64,000 nt of DNA, taken from an uncultured Bacilli bacterium (lineage in GTDB: Bacteria; Bacillota_I; Bacilli_A; RF39; UBA660). How positions within the stretch are numbered: position 1 is the first letter of the stretch; each line of letters opens with the position of its first letter. The position numbers were made by a program, and so were the translations under genes. Of this stretch, positions 8,132 through 18,089 are shown in pieces. The stretch lies in the NCBI GenBank assembly GCA_934096035.1, contig CAKOKX010000001.1:744001-808000 (forward strand), in the 5' to 3' direction. Below the pieces are notes generated by a model. That model saw only the letters and a list, made by a program, of their open reading frames with translations, had not been told where the DNA came from and did not search any database.

Positions 8132-9688
8132 CTAATTTTTATAGGTTTTATAGATACTTTCAAATATTTTCATGCCATCCATAGCACTCGTGGTAATTCC
8201 TCCGGCATAACCTGCACCTTCACCACACGGATATATTCCTTTAATACTTGCTTCCAAATTTTCATCTCTTAAAATTCTTATTGGACTACTCGTTCTAGTT
8301 TCTGGAGCAGCTATAATTGCATCTTTACCATTAAAGCCTTTAATTTTATTATCAAAATAATCTATTCCTTCTTTTAAACTATCATTAATAAACTCTGGAA
8401 AAATATCATTAATATTACCATAGCCAATATTTCCTTTAAATGCATCTATATCAATATTTTTAGAAACAACATTATTTTTATAATCTTCATAACCTTGAAC
8501 AGGTATCAATCCATCACAAATCTTATATGCTCTTTTTTCTATCATTTCTTGAAAATACATACCATCTAATATATTTACACCATAGTCGTTAGGTCCAACG
8601 GTAACCACAATTGCACTATTAGCGTATTTTGTATCTCTTTTATAATTACTCATTCCATTAACACAAATGCCATCATTTTCACTTTTAGCATTAACTACAT
8701 AGCCCCCAGGACACATACAAAAACTATAAATCCCACGGCCACTTTTACTTTTATAAGTCAGTTTATAAGATGCCGGAGGCAAAAAAGGGTAATTAATTGG
8801 ATATTGATTTTCATTTATCATATCTTGAGGATGAATAATCCTTACTCCAACAGCAAAAGGTTTTGATACTAAATTCAAATTATTTTTAACAAGCATTTTA
8901 AATGTGTCTCTAGCAGAATGTCCAATTGCTAAAACTAATATATCTGTACCAATTAATTTTCCATTTATTTTTACTTGGCTAACTTTTCCGTTTTTAATAA
9001 CTATATTCTCTAGTAATGAATTATAATAAATTTCACCCCCAAAAGATAATATTTTTTTTCTTATATTAATAATTACACTTCTTAATATATCTGTACCTAT
9101 GTGAGGCTTATTATCATACATAATTTCTTGTGGTGCACCACATTCCACAAATATTTTAAATACTTCCCTCATTCTATTTTCCTTATCCTTAACTAAAGTA
9201 TTTAATTTTCCATCACTGAAGGTACCAGCTCCTCCTTCTCCAAACTGAACATTGCTATTTTTAGCAAATTTATTATTTTGCCAAAATTCTCCAACGCTTT
9301 TAACACGATCTTCGATTTTTTCCCCACGTTCAATTAATATTGGCTTATAACCGTATTTTGCAAGCATATAAGTACAAAAAAGACCTGCTGGACCAGCCCC
9401 AACTACAATTGGCCTGTTACTTAAAATATTATTACCCATCTGAGGTAAAACATAATCTTCATTTTCTACCAAAATTACATCATTACCCACATATTTATTC
9501 TCATTATCAATAGTTACATCCAAATCATATACATAAGCAAACATTTTCTTGTTTCTAGCATCAATAGACATTTTATGAATAGTTACATCTTTTATATCAT
9601 ATTGATTTACTTTTAGTTTTTTCGAAGCTAAGTATTTTATGTCAATATTTTCTTTTGGACACACTCTAATATTTTTAATTCTTATCAT
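8132..9688 (-). CDS. FAD-dependent dehydrogenase of the COG2509 type
   Basis: The 518-residue flavoprotein carries the dinucleotide-binding motif VVGAGPAGLFCTYMLAKYG at residues about 96-115, preceded by an N-terminal domain of about 90 residues. Downstream are the family blocks NVQFGEGGAGTFSDGKL, VLAIGHSARDTF, GIYSFCMCPGGYVV and a C-terminal PCGEGAGYAGGITTSAMDGM that closes the FAD site. This matches the uncharacterised NAD(P)/FAD dehydrogenase family found widely in Firmicutes; the substrate is not known. AGGTG precedes the ATG. Its start overlaps the stop of the next flavoprotein gene by 4 bases (ATGA), so the two form one operon. Confidence 0.85.
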   Translation of the reverse strand: MIRIKNIRVCPKENIDIKYLASKKLKVNQYDIKDVTIHKMSIDARNKKMFAYVYDLDVTIDNENKYVGNDVILVENEDYVLPQMGNNILSNRPIVVGAGPAGLFCTYMLAKYGYKPILIERGEKIEDRVKSVGEFWQNNKFAKNSNVQFGEGGAGTFSDGKLNTLVKDKENRMREVFKIFVECGAPQEIMYDNKPHIGTDILRSVIINIRKKILSFGGEIYYNSLLENIVIKNGKVSQVKINGKLIGTDILVLAIGHSARDTFKMLVKNNLNLVSKPFAVGVRIIHPQDMINENQYPINYPFLPPASYKLTYKSKSGRGIYSFCMCPGGYVVNAKSENDGICVNGMSNYKRDTKYANSAIVVTVGPNDYGVNILDGMYFQEMIEKRAYKICDGLIPVQGYEDYKNNVVSKNIDIDAFKGNIGYGNINDIFPEFINDSLKEGIDYFDNKIKGFNGKDAIIAAPETRTSSPIRILRDENLEASIKGIYPCGEGAGYAGGITTSAMDGMKIFESIYKTYKN

Positions 9689-10869
9689 TTTTCACCTGCT
9701 AACATACCTGTTATAAAAGCTACTGTTAAATTATAGCCACCACAATCACCATCTAAATCAAGTACTTCACCCGCAAAATATAAGTTTTTAACCAACTTGG
9801 ATTCCATAGTATTTAGATTAATTTCATTTAAACAAATACCACCACTAGTAACTTGAGCATCTAAAAAATCCTTTGTTCCGACCATTTCAATTTTAAAGTC
9901 TTTTAAAGTATTACAAAAATTATTTTTTTCCGAATAACTTAATTCATTCCATTTTTTATTTTTATTAATTTTTAAATATTTTAGTAATACTTCAGTTATT
10001 TTATAATCAAGAAATCCATCACATACTTCGAAAATAGTTTTCTTAGATATATTTTTATTTTCTATAAAAGTTTCTAAAGTTTCATTATTTAACCAAGGCA
10101 CAAAATTAATAGATATTTCTTCTTTCAAACCATTTTTTAATCCAATGCAAATATTTCTACTTAAATTAAAAACACAAATTCCACTTAAGCCATAATTAGT
10201 AAATTGTATTTCTCCATGTTCCTGTTTTATTTTTTTATTATTTTCTAAAAGTGTAACAAGAACTTCACACCTTTTTCCAGCCCAGTCTTTTTCAAGACCT
10301 GTATTAGTTATAACGGGCATCAAACTTGGATTTAAAGGCACAATGTTATGACCAAAAGAAGATGCAAAAAAATATCCAATACCAGTACTACCAGTTTTAG
10401 GATAACTACACCCTCCAGTAGTTATAATTACTTTATCAAATTCTTCATCATTTATTAAAAATTTTTCATTTAACTTTTCTATTTTATCAATAATTGAATT
10501 AAATTTAAACTTTACATTATTATTAATACAAGCACTTTTTAAAACAGATAAAACACTACTAGACTTTTCACTATATGGATACAAATAGCCATTTTTATTT
10601 TTTATAACAAGTCCAATATTTTCAAATACATTTTTAATAATATTTATATTTTGTTCACTAATTACTTGTTTAATTAATTCATCATTACTAGAATGATATT
10701 TACTTAAATCATTATTTACATTACCAATATTACATCTTCCATTACCAGTAAGTAATAATTTTTTTCCAGCATCACTATTTCCGTCAAAAACCACTACCTC
10801 ATTACTTTTGGATGCAAACAAACTTGCCATTAAACCTGAAGCTCCAGCTCCAATTACTGCTACCCTCAT
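9685..10869 (-). CDS. BaiN/RdsA (HI0933)-family flavoprotein
   Basis: This 394-residue protein starts with an FAD-binding Rossmann motif (VAVIGAGASGLMAS) and has the family hallmarks AGKKLLLTGNGRCNIGN at about 34-50, TGGCSYPKTGSTGIGY in the middle, and the C-terminal ending FAGEVLDLDGDCGGYNLTVAF. These define the HI0933-like flavoproteins, annotated as NAD(P)/FAD oxidoreductases or aminoacetone-oxidase family; some members reduce bile-acid intermediates, but the substrate here cannot be read from sequence. AAAGGAG precedes the ATG. It is translationally coupled to the flavoprotein gene downstream and lies 20 bases after addA on the same strand. Confidence 0.85.
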   Translation of the reverse strand: MRVAVIGAGASGLMASLFASKSNEVVVFDGNSDAGKKLLLTGNGRCNIGNVNNDLSKYHSSNDELIKQVISEQNINIIKNVFENIGLVIKNKNGYLYPYSEKSSSVLSVLKSACINNNVKFKFNSIIDKIEKLNEKFLINDEEFDKVIITTGGCSYPKTGSTGIGYFFASSFGHNIVPLNPSLMPVITNTGLEKDWAGKRCEVLVTLLENNKKIKQEHGEIQFTNYGLSGICVFNLSRNICIGLKNGLKEEISINFVPWLNNETLETFIENKNISKKTIFEVCDGFLDYKITEVLLKYLKINKNKKWNELSYSEKNNFCNTLKDFKIEMVGTKDFLDAQVTSGGICLNEINLNTMESKLVKNLYFAGEVLDLDGDCGGYNLTVAFITGMLAGEK

Positions 10870-10889
10870 AAAAAAACTCCTTTCTTTTA

Positions 10890-13800
10890 TTATATAATTT
10901 CCTTAGTAACATTATCAAGTATAGAATATAAGTACATATGAACATCTTTATTACTTATACATTTAACATAATTATAATATACATTTAATTGCTTTATATA
11001 ATTTTCATCATCAATATTTTTTAATTTATAATCAATTATAAATATTTTATCTTCATATTCTAACATTAAATCAATAATCCCATGATATAAAACATCATCC
11101 AGTTCATATGAAAACTCTAGTTCTTGATAAATTTTAGCACTGTTAAAATCAAATGTATTAAGTAAATGATTCACATATTTATTGTCTGTATTGGCATTTT
11201 TAAAATCAGTAAGTTCAAGTAATTCATGAATCTTAGTCCCAAACTCTAAAGTTTTTTCATCACTAACAGATAATATCTCTTTAATAGTTTTTGATGCATG
11301 TTTTTTTTCAATTTCAATAAAAGGTATTTCATCCTCAATAAATAACATATTAGACTCTTCATTATTAACCATATTTTTACTTAAACTTTTACTAAACTCA
11401 TAATCTTTAGTAACTCCGACATTATTTAAATCAATATTAATCATATATTTTGATAAATTTCCTGATATAGATTTTATAAAATCATAAAAAGATCTGAATT
11501 TAATTCCATCCATAAAAGATATTTCATCTTTAACATATTTTTTATCTTCAATATTAGGCATAACCATAATCATTTTTTCTTTAGCTCGAGTTAAAGCTAC
11601 ATAAAATAATCTTATTTTTTCTGCTACTTCATTTAAATAATAATTATTTTTAGCCAAAGTTTTAACAAATGTTTCTCCAATACCTTCCTTATAAAACGGA
11701 GTAAGAATTCCATATTTATTATCAAACATAAATTTATTTTTCAAATCACTTATATTAAATGTCTTAGGAAAACCTGCAAAATAACAAATAGGAAATTCAA
11801 GCCCTTTAGATTTATGAATATTCATAATCTTTACAGAAATACTATTACTCTTACCCTCTTTATATTTAATTTCTTGATCACTATCTATCATTTCATTTAA
11901 ATAATTACTAAAATCAATAATAGAAAAGCCTAAATTTTCAACATTCTTAGATAATTCAAGCAAATAATTAATTCTTTTAATCGCGGCATCAACATTACCT
12001 ACCAAAATAAATTTATCATAAAAATCAAAGTCTTTAATAATTCTTTTAAGTAATATATTCGGAGTCATAATATCAATATCTTTGCTTATTTCATAACATT
12101 TATTATATATATCTGTTTTAAAAATTTTATTTTCTTCAAAGCATTTAAATATTTCATTATCACATAAATTACCAATATAACTTCTGGCAACGCTTGTAAA
12201 ATAATATTTTAAATTTTTATTATATATCCCATCTTTAATAGATAAAATTAGTCCTATAATATTTTTAATTATAAAAATATCATTTTCTTCTATCAAATTA
12301 TTATCCTTATACACCTCCATTGGTATATCTAGGTACTCAAAAACTTTTTTAAATAAACTCATCTTGCTTCCACGATCTAGAATAATACAAAAATCATTAT
12401 AAGTTACATCTCTATTACATTCTTTATCAAAATCAAAAACTAAATACTTTTCTTCTATTTTCTTCTTTATATCCTTAGCTATTATAAACGCTTCTATTTC
12501 ATCATTTGTATATTTTTTATCTTCATTATTATAGGTTAAAATATCTAAATAGTTATTATAATCATTAGCACCTTTTTCAATATAGGCTTTATTACCATAT
12601 ACCATAGCATGACTTTCTTTATAGTTTATTCCCCCAATATCTTGTGTCATTAATGGCGCAAAAATTTCATTTATATTATATAATACTTCTTCTCTAGATC
12701 TAAAATTTTTAAGTAAATCAATCTTTTTTCCACCATTATTAATACTATATCTATCATATTTATCCTTAAATATTAATGGATTTGCATTTCTAAATCTATA
12801 AATAGATTGTTTAATATCTCCAACCATATAAACATTATCATTTTCTAATAATTTAATAAATGTTTCTTGTAAATCATTAGTATCTTGATATTCATCTATC
12901 ATTATCTCATTGAATTTATCTTTTAATTCTAATCTTATATCTTCATTGTCTTTAACTATTGATATAGCCATTTTAGCAATATCTGTAAATTCATAAGAAT
13001 TGTGTTCTTTCTTATATAAGTTTATTTTTTCATCTAACATTTTAATTATTTTTAATATTACTTCCACATAATCTCTAGTGCAAAAATAATTGTTTTTGAG
13101 CTCATCTTCACTATATATAACTAATTCATTTAACTCCTTAAACAGTTCTTGAATATTTTCTTTTACACTTATGCCACTTGAATCTACCTTTGTAAATCTA
13201 GGCAAAATAATATTATTATTCTTGTATAAATCATTATAACTATTTGGTCTAAATAATTTACTTAAGGAATTATAAATGTTTTCATAACTTGATGAATCCA
13301 TAAAGTTTTCTAATATTAAAACAGAATCTTCAAGTTCTAAAGATATTTTCTTTAAATAATTAAAATACTCAGCAAATAATTGCTCTATATATTTATTATT
13401 ATAAAAGTTATTTACATAATTATCGATATAATCTTCTTTATCGTATTTCAAATCTAGACTTTTATTAATACTTAAAATAGCTTTTTTAATAACTTCATCA
13501 TCACGTGTAGTAAAATCTCCAATTAACTTTAAAAATTTTTCATCTTTTGCATCATAAAGACTTAAAAATATTTCTTCTAAAAATTCATTTCTTTTTAAAT
13601 CAATAATTGAAGAATCTATAATATCAATTGATTTATCAATATTTAAAACATAATGATATTTTTTTACCAAACTTAAGGCAAAAGCATCAAATGTTGTAAT
13701 ATAAGCTTGATCTAAAAACTCTAGTTGACTAGTTAATCCTGCTTTTTTTATTTTTTTTCTAATTCTATTAGCCATTTCTCCAGCAGCTTCATTAGTAAAT

Positions 13801-13958
13801 GTTAACATTAAAATGTTTCTAATATCTATTCCATCTTTTAATTTTCTAATAACCCTTTCTGATAATACTGCGGTTTTACCAGACCCAGCACCTGCAGAAA
13901 CTATAATATTTGTTCCCTCTAAGTCAACCGCCAATTGTTGTTCAGGCGTTAAATTCAT
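10890..13958 (-). CDS. addA: AddA helicase-nuclease subunit
   Basis: AddA is the UvrD-like 3'-5' helicase and nuclease subunit of AddAB, which resects double-strand breaks for RecA. The sequence of about 1022 residues shows Walker A (IIVSAGAGSGKTAVLSE) near residue 20, the DEYQDTND box near 375, SIYRFRNANP, the motif NIHKSKGLEFPICYF, ALTRAKEKM, and a C-terminal RecB-type nuclease domain with GIIDLMLEYEDKIFIIDYKLK. It is shorter than Bacillus AddA (about 1230). Candidate starts are a GTG inside the GGAGGTG ribosome site and two ATGs just after; the ATG at 13958 has the best spacing. It overlaps the end of addB. Confidence 0.95.
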   Translation of the reverse strand: MNLTPEQQLAVDLEGTNIIVSAGAGSGKTAVLSERVIRKLKDGIDIRNILMLTFTNEAAGEMANRIRKKIKKAGLTSQLEFLDQAYITTFDAFALSLVKKYHYVLNIDKSIDIIDSSIIDLKRNEFLEEIFLSLYDAKDEKFLKLIGDFTTRDDEVIKKAILSINKSLDLKYDKEDYIDNYVNNFYNNKYIEQLFAEYFNYLKKISLELEDSVLILENFMDSSSYENIYNSLSKLFRPNSYNDLYKNNNIILPRFTKVDSSGISVKENIQELFKELNELVIYSEDELKNNYFCTRDYVEVILKIIKMLDEKINLYKKEHNSYEFTDIAKMAISIVKDNEDIRLELKDKFNEIMIDEYQDTNDLQETFIKLLENDNVYMVGDIKQSIYRFRNANPLIFKDKYDRYSINNGGKKIDLLKNFRSREEVLYNINEIFAPLMTQDIGGINYKESHAMVYGNKAYIEKGANDYNNYLDILTYNNEDKKYTNDEIEAFIIAKDIKKKIEEKYLVFDFDKECNRDVTYNDFCIILDRGSKMSLFKKVFEYLDIPMEVYKDNNLIEENDIFIIKNIIGLILSIKDGIYNKNLKYYFTSVARSYIGNLCDNEIFKCFEENKIFKTDIYNKCYEISKDIDIMTPNILLKRIIKDFDFYDKFILVGNVDAAIKRINYLLELSKNVENLGFSIIDFSNYLNEMIDSDQEIKYKEGKSNSISVKIMNIHKSKGLEFPICYFAGFPKTFNISDLKNKFMFDNKYGILTPFYKEGIGETFVKTLAKNNYYLNEVAEKIRLFYVALTRAKEKMIMVMPNIEDKKYVKDEISFMDGIKFRSFYDFIKSISGNLSKYMINIDLNNVGVTKDYEFSKSLSKNMVNNEESNMLFIEDEIPFIEIEKKHASKTIKEILSVSDEKTLEFGTKIHELLELTDFKNANTDNKYVNHLLNTFDFNSAKIYQELEFSYELDDVLYHGIIDLMLEYEDKIFIIDYKLKNIDDENYIKQLNVYYNYVKCISNKDVHMYLYSILDNVTKEII

Positions 13959-16260
13959 CATCTTCACCTCCGATAATTACTTCATCACTTTTTGTTTTAA
14001 AACATATATCTTTAAATTTACAATAAGTACAAGAAATATTTTTACCTTTTAAAACTTTTGGATTTATAAAAAACTTCCCAGTAATAACATTTTTTATTGT
14101 ATCATCAATAATATTTTGAACTTTAACAATCATATCATCCATTTCTTTATTACTTAACACCTTACTTGTAGAATAAAAAGAACCATCTTTTTTAAATTTT
14201 AAACCTTTAATCATTTTACTATTTAAGTAATTTGAATCTATTAAAGAAATTATATTTTCATCACTATTAGTATATCCTTGTAATCTTAAATTTTCATTTT
14301 TTAGTTCTTCCAAGGATTTATTCTTTGTTATGTTAAAAACATTGTTCAATACTTTTTCGATATAAAATCCAGCAATAACGGAATCTTTAAATCTTTCAGA
14401 ATTTTTAAGTAAATATAAGTAAATTGGTAATTGAATGTTTAATCCATATTCTAAAGTATCTAACTTTATATTTTTATCACCAGTTTTATAATCTACAACA
14501 GCAATAACTTCTTTGCCATTATACTCTGTATTCATTACTTTATCTATAAATCCTTTAAACACTACATTTATATTATTATATTTTTTTTCTACAGCAAGCT
14601 CAGTTTCAAACAAATAATTTGTAAGCTTCGAATTTTTTTCTTGTTCATGTAAATATTTAAGCAAATAATCTAGCTCAGCACTTAGTTTGTGAACATAAAA
14701 TAATTCTCTAGGGCCAAATGAAAAGTCTAATGTTTTCATAAATTCACTTATTTCCAAATCTATATCAATATCATTTTCTAATCCTTTTTCTAATATATGA
14801 TGAACAATTTTTCCAATAATAATTTTAAAAGTTTCTTCATAAATATCTAAATTCATTATTCTAGATAAATAATATTTAAATCCGCATTCATTAAAAGATT
14901 CTAAACTTGTATAAGATAAAGTAAAATTATCATTAAGTCTTTCTTTTAATAAATCTGTGTCAATCATATTATATTTATTATTGTATTCTCGGTAAGGAAT
15001 ATTTAAATTTTTTTGATACATTTTTAAATATTTACTTTCATCATTATATTTATAAAAATTATCTAAATCAATAGAATATAAAAGATTACTATATTTTTTA
15101 GAATATGATATTGATCTATTAAGTTTTATTTTCTGAGAAGTTACTTGTAAGTCATCAATTAAAACTGATGGATATCTTACTTTGCTACCATCATGTAAAG
15201 GATATGTTATTATCAAATGAGGAATCCTTTTAATAGCACTTATAGCATTTACTTTTTCCATTTTATTTTTTTCTATGGAAGTATCTAAATCTAACATCTT
15301 TTTTTCTTTATCACTTAAAAAATCATCATCCATATAAATTTTAGGGTAATTTCCTATATTAAAGCCAAGTAAAAAGACATAATCATCATCCCCATAGTTT
15401 TCATGCAAAGAATGAATATCAATAGCATTTTTATATGAAACATTGGATACAATACATTTTTTTAAATCATCTATAATAAATTCTTTTCTAATTTTTTTAT
15501 CACTTACTAATACAGATTTATTTATAACAGATATTAGTTCATTTATATTTTCATACTTTTCCTTTAATTTTTCAATAATCACAGGTATATCATATTCATC
15601 ATACATACGCAAAAACAAATTTGAAACACCTGTACTAAAAAATGAATTGCCATCACTAGTATTAAGAGGTAAATTAAAAATTTGTGAATAATATTCTAAA
15701 TACTTATTGTACTCACTATTAGCAATTAATTTTATATTATTAATATCAATTCCCTCATGAATTAAATTTTTTATACTTGATATAACAAATTCTAATTCTT
15801 CATTTATATTAATTGCTTCAAATATTTCAGGACTATATATGCTATCTTGATTTTTCTTCACTTCATAATTAAAATCATGCAAAATATATTTTTCTTCTTT
15901 AGATAATTCTTCATTTTGATAAACTATTATTTTTTTATCAAGTAAATAGTTTTTAAATTGATTATTATAAATAAGCAATTTATTGTTATCTAATTCTTTT
16001 TTCAAATTATTTAAAAATTCTATTTTTTTATTTCTTACATCTTTTAGAAAATATAAATTTTTAATATAAATTTTTGCTATCGATAAATTAACATTATATT
16101 TTTTCATTACATATTCTATTGTTTTATTATCATAATCAAAAAACAGTTTTCTCTTTAACTCGTTAAAACTATAAAATTTATAATTGTTAAACTTCTTTTC
16201 ATTAGTTGTTTTTTTTAATATATCCATTTTATTAAATTCATTAGTAATTATTAAATTCAT
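13942..16260 (-). CDS. addB: AddB-like nuclease subunit, without helicase Walker A
   Basis: The 772-residue protein is assigned to AddB from its position directly upstream of addA and its C-terminal nuclease domain. That domain holds GKIVHHILEKGLE, GFIDKVMNTEYNGKEVIAVVDYKTGD (catalytic Asp/Lys) and four cysteines arranged for an iron-sulfur cluster: one in ESFNECGFKYYLSR and three in SCTYCKFKDICFK. Unlike Bacillus AddB (about 1166 residues, with an N-terminal P-loop), this protein has no visible Walker A motif and is much shorter, so the helicase-like half looks reduced to a scaffold. The ATG at 16260 is preferred over one 12 bases earlier because GAGG then lies 7 bases upstream. Confidence 0.85.
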   Translation of the reverse strand: MNLIITNEFNKMDILKKTTNEKKFNNYKFYSFNELKRKLFFDYDNKTIEYVMKKYNVNLSIAKIYIKNLYFLKDVRNKKIEFLNNLKKELDNNKLLIYNNQFKNYLLDKKIIVYQNEELSKEEKYILHDFNYEVKKNQDSIYSPEIFEAININEELEFVISSIKNLIHEGIDINNIKLIANSEYNKYLEYYSQIFNLPLNTSDGNSFFSTGVSNLFLRMYDEYDIPVIIEKLKEKYENINELISVINKSVLVSDKKIRKEFIIDDLKKCIVSNVSYKNAIDIHSLHENYGDDDYVFLLGFNIGNYPKIYMDDDFLSDKEKKMLDLDTSIEKNKMEKVNAISAIKRIPHLIITYPLHDGSKVRYPSVLIDDLQVTSQKIKLNRSISYSKKYSNLLYSIDLDNFYKYNDESKYLKMYQKNLNIPYREYNNKYNMIDTDLLKERLNDNFTLSYTSLESFNECGFKYYLSRIMNLDIYEETFKIIIGKIVHHILEKGLENDIDIDLEISEFMKTLDFSFGPRELFYVHKLSAELDYLLKYLHEQEKNSKLTNYLFETELAVEKKYNNINVVFKGFIDKVMNTEYNGKEVIAVVDYKTGDKNIKLDTLEYGLNIQLPIYLYLLKNSERFKDSVIAGFYIEKVLNNVFNITKNKSLEELKNENLRLQGYTNSDENIISLIDSNYLNSKMIKGLKFKKDGSFYSTSKVLSNKEMDDMIVKVQNIIDDTIKNVITGKFFINPKVLKGKNISCTYCKFKDICFKTKSDEVIIGGEDDEFNA

Positions 16261-16442
16261 AAAATACCTCATTTATTCATACATAAATATTATAACATTT
16301 ATGCATATAAAAAGATAACATTTTTTTAAACATTATCTTAATTTGATTATTAGTTAATTTTTAACTTATTTATCTCAGATATTGATAAGTTAGTTATTAC
16401 TTATAAACTTCGGACTACACTTTTCTTTTAACTCAAGGTAAT

Positions 16443-17237
16443 TTAATTTATTTTTTCACTAGAAACCCAATGATATACATTATTATCTTTTTTAAATATA
16501 TGTTTATACTTAGTTCCATATTTTTTCAAAAATTTATATTCTACATTTTTATTATTTTCTAATGCTTTAGTGCACTTATCATTTTTACTATCTTTAACAT
16601 AACTTGTATAACATTCATTATTAATAACTTTTAAAAAGTAATCATAAATAATTATTTCATTATTCTTTTTAAAAGAATCTTTTATTGCTCTATAAGTATG
16701 TGGTTCAGCTCCGATTGTATAAGTATATTCTTCAGATAATCCACAATAATACGAGTCATCATTTAAATAACAAACTGTTATATTATCTAATTGAAATTTA
16801 TCATAAGTATCTATTTCTTTACCAAATATTTTTTTGTAATTTTCATTTACTAGATCTTTATTTGTTTTGCTTAAGGTACAAATCTTATCTTCATAATTAT
16901 CTGTTGCAAATATAAGGCCTTTGCTTAAAGTACATATATTACCTTTTTTATTTTTATCAAGTTTTATTTCTTCTTTAACTTCTTTTTTTACTTGAGTATA
17001 AGCTAAACAAATTTTAGTATCATTACTTAAACTATTATAATCAACTTTACTATCATTATAAAACACTAATCCCCCGCATTTTTCTAAATCACTATTACCA
17101 ATATAAGAATATAGTTCTTTAACAGTTTTACCATTTGCATTAACAGGAATCCCATTTTTTATAAAGAAAGATATTACCACACCAACAAGGATAACAACAA
17201 TTCCACTTAATAAAAGCACAAGATTTTTCTTCTTCAT
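16443..17237 (-). CDS. Membrane-anchored extracytoplasmic protein of unknown function
   Basis: The protein has a Lys-rich start, one hydrophobic helix at residues about 5-27 (LVLLLSGIVVILVGVVISFFI) and a hydrophilic domain of some 235 residues that should lie outside the cell. The domain contains nine cysteines, among them EKCGG, DTKICLAY, KGNICTLSK and DKICTLSK; the repeated xICTLSK element suggests two related strands. No enzyme motif is recognised. It sits 5 bases downstream of an HTH regulator gene, with AAAGG before its ATG, so the two are probably co-transcribed. Confidence 0.65.
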   Translation of the reverse strand: MKKKNLVLLLSGIVVILVGVVISFFIKNGIPVNANGKTVKELYSYIGNSDLEKCGGLVFYNDSKVDYNSLSNDTKICLAYTQVKKEVKEEIKLDKNKKGNICTLSKGLIFATDNYEDKICTLSKTNKDLVNENYKKIFGKEIDTYDKFQLDNITVCYLNDDSYYCGLSEEYTYTIGAEPHTYRAIKDSFKKNNEIIIYDYFLKVINNECYTSYVKDSKNDKCTKALENNKNVEYKFLKKYGTKYKHIFKKDNNVYHWVSSEKIN

Positions 17238-17242
17238 TTTTA

Positions 17243-18013
17243 CTATACCTTTCTTGTTTGTATTTCTGCCATTTTTTCGAATACTTCTGCTGCATTTTCA
17301 GTATTAATATCATTATATCCAAGTTCTCTTAAAGCTTGAATTTTAACCGTACTAAGTTGTTGTGTTCTGGTTAATTTTTCTTCATTTTTTTGTTCTATTT
17401 CAGTAATGAATCTTTTATGACTTTCCGCAAGTTTACTCTTTGATGCGCCACCATTATTATATAATGTTAAAGCTGAATATAAAATTCCTTCAAAAATAAA
17501 CTGTTTATCTTCATCAAACTTATATTCATCTGGTTTAATAAAGCAATTAGATTTTGCCATATATCCCATTATATATTTTATTTCTGGAACATTATCCATT
17601 GATTGAAGCATATAATACATATATTTTATTGCAGCAGTTTCTTCTGACTCATTATCTTCTAATTTTTCTTTTAATAAAAATATAAAATCATTTAATAATT
17701 GTTTATTTTCTTTTGTTAATCCATTCATATCGATTACAGACTCAATACTATTAGTTTGTTTAATAGCAGTATTAAGTCTTTTTTCTACTTCCATCAAATA
17801 ATCAGTATCAACCACAATACTTTCAATGCTTTTTTTACTTCCATCTTTAATATCTAAAAGTTGTAATAACAATACTTTCTTTTCTTTTGGCCATTTATCT
17901 AAGCTATCTAAAACTAAATAGTTATATACCATCTGACGACTTACACCTAAATATTTAGCTAGCTTTACTTTAGATAACCCTAATTCTTGTAATAATTCAT
18001 TTAATCTATCCAT
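17243..18013 (-). CDS. HTH-domain DNA-binding protein (Xre-like)
   Basis: Residues about 1-50 form a helix-turn-helix of the Xre/Cro type (LLQELGLSKVKLAKYLGVSRQMVYNYL). The remaining 200 residues are mainly helical and charged, with no recognisable ligand or protease domain. It is likely a transcription regulator, possibly of its own operon with the anchored protein immediately downstream. An 8-bp inverted repeat (ACATAACT/AGTTATGT, 18054-18089) lies just upstream and could be its operator, though it could equally belong to the end of mnmA. Target genes are not evident. Confidence 0.7.
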   Translation of the reverse strand: MDRLNELLQELGLSKVKLAKYLGVSRQMVYNYLVLDSLDKWPKEKKVLLLQLLDIKDGSKKSIESIVVDTDYLMEVEKRLNTAIKQTNSIESVIDMNGLTKENKQLLNDFIFLLKEKLEDNESEETAAIKYMYYMLQSMDNVPEIKYIMGYMAKSNCFIKPDEYKFDEDKQFIFEGILYSALTLYNNGGASKSKLAESHKRFITEIEQKNEEKLTRTQQLSTVKIQALRELGYNDINTENAAEVFEKMAEIQTRKV

Positions 18014-18053
18014 ATTTTAATCACTACCTTCTTTAATTTTACACCTTTATTAT

Positions 18054-18089
18054 ACATAACTTAACATTAAAAATCAAGTTTAGTTATGT
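18054..18089. promoter_or_regulatory. Inverted repeat upstream of HTH gene
   Basis: ACATAACT and AGTTATGT form perfect 8-bp arms separated by 20 bases between the mnmA stop and the HTH gene start. There is no T-run, so an operator for the HTH protein is at least as likely as a terminator. Confidence 0.3.

Noticed and set aside
16270..16300. CATAAAT-N8-ATTTATG palindrome around a TATAAT upstream of addB
   Set aside because: AT-only arms of 7 bases arise easily in such AT-rich DNA; no regulator is implied.
16309..16337. Weak hairpin AAGATAA...TTATCTT downstream of the anchored-protein gene
   Set aside because: Short stem with internal mismatches about 105 bases past the stop; it may end that transcript but is not convincing enough to list.
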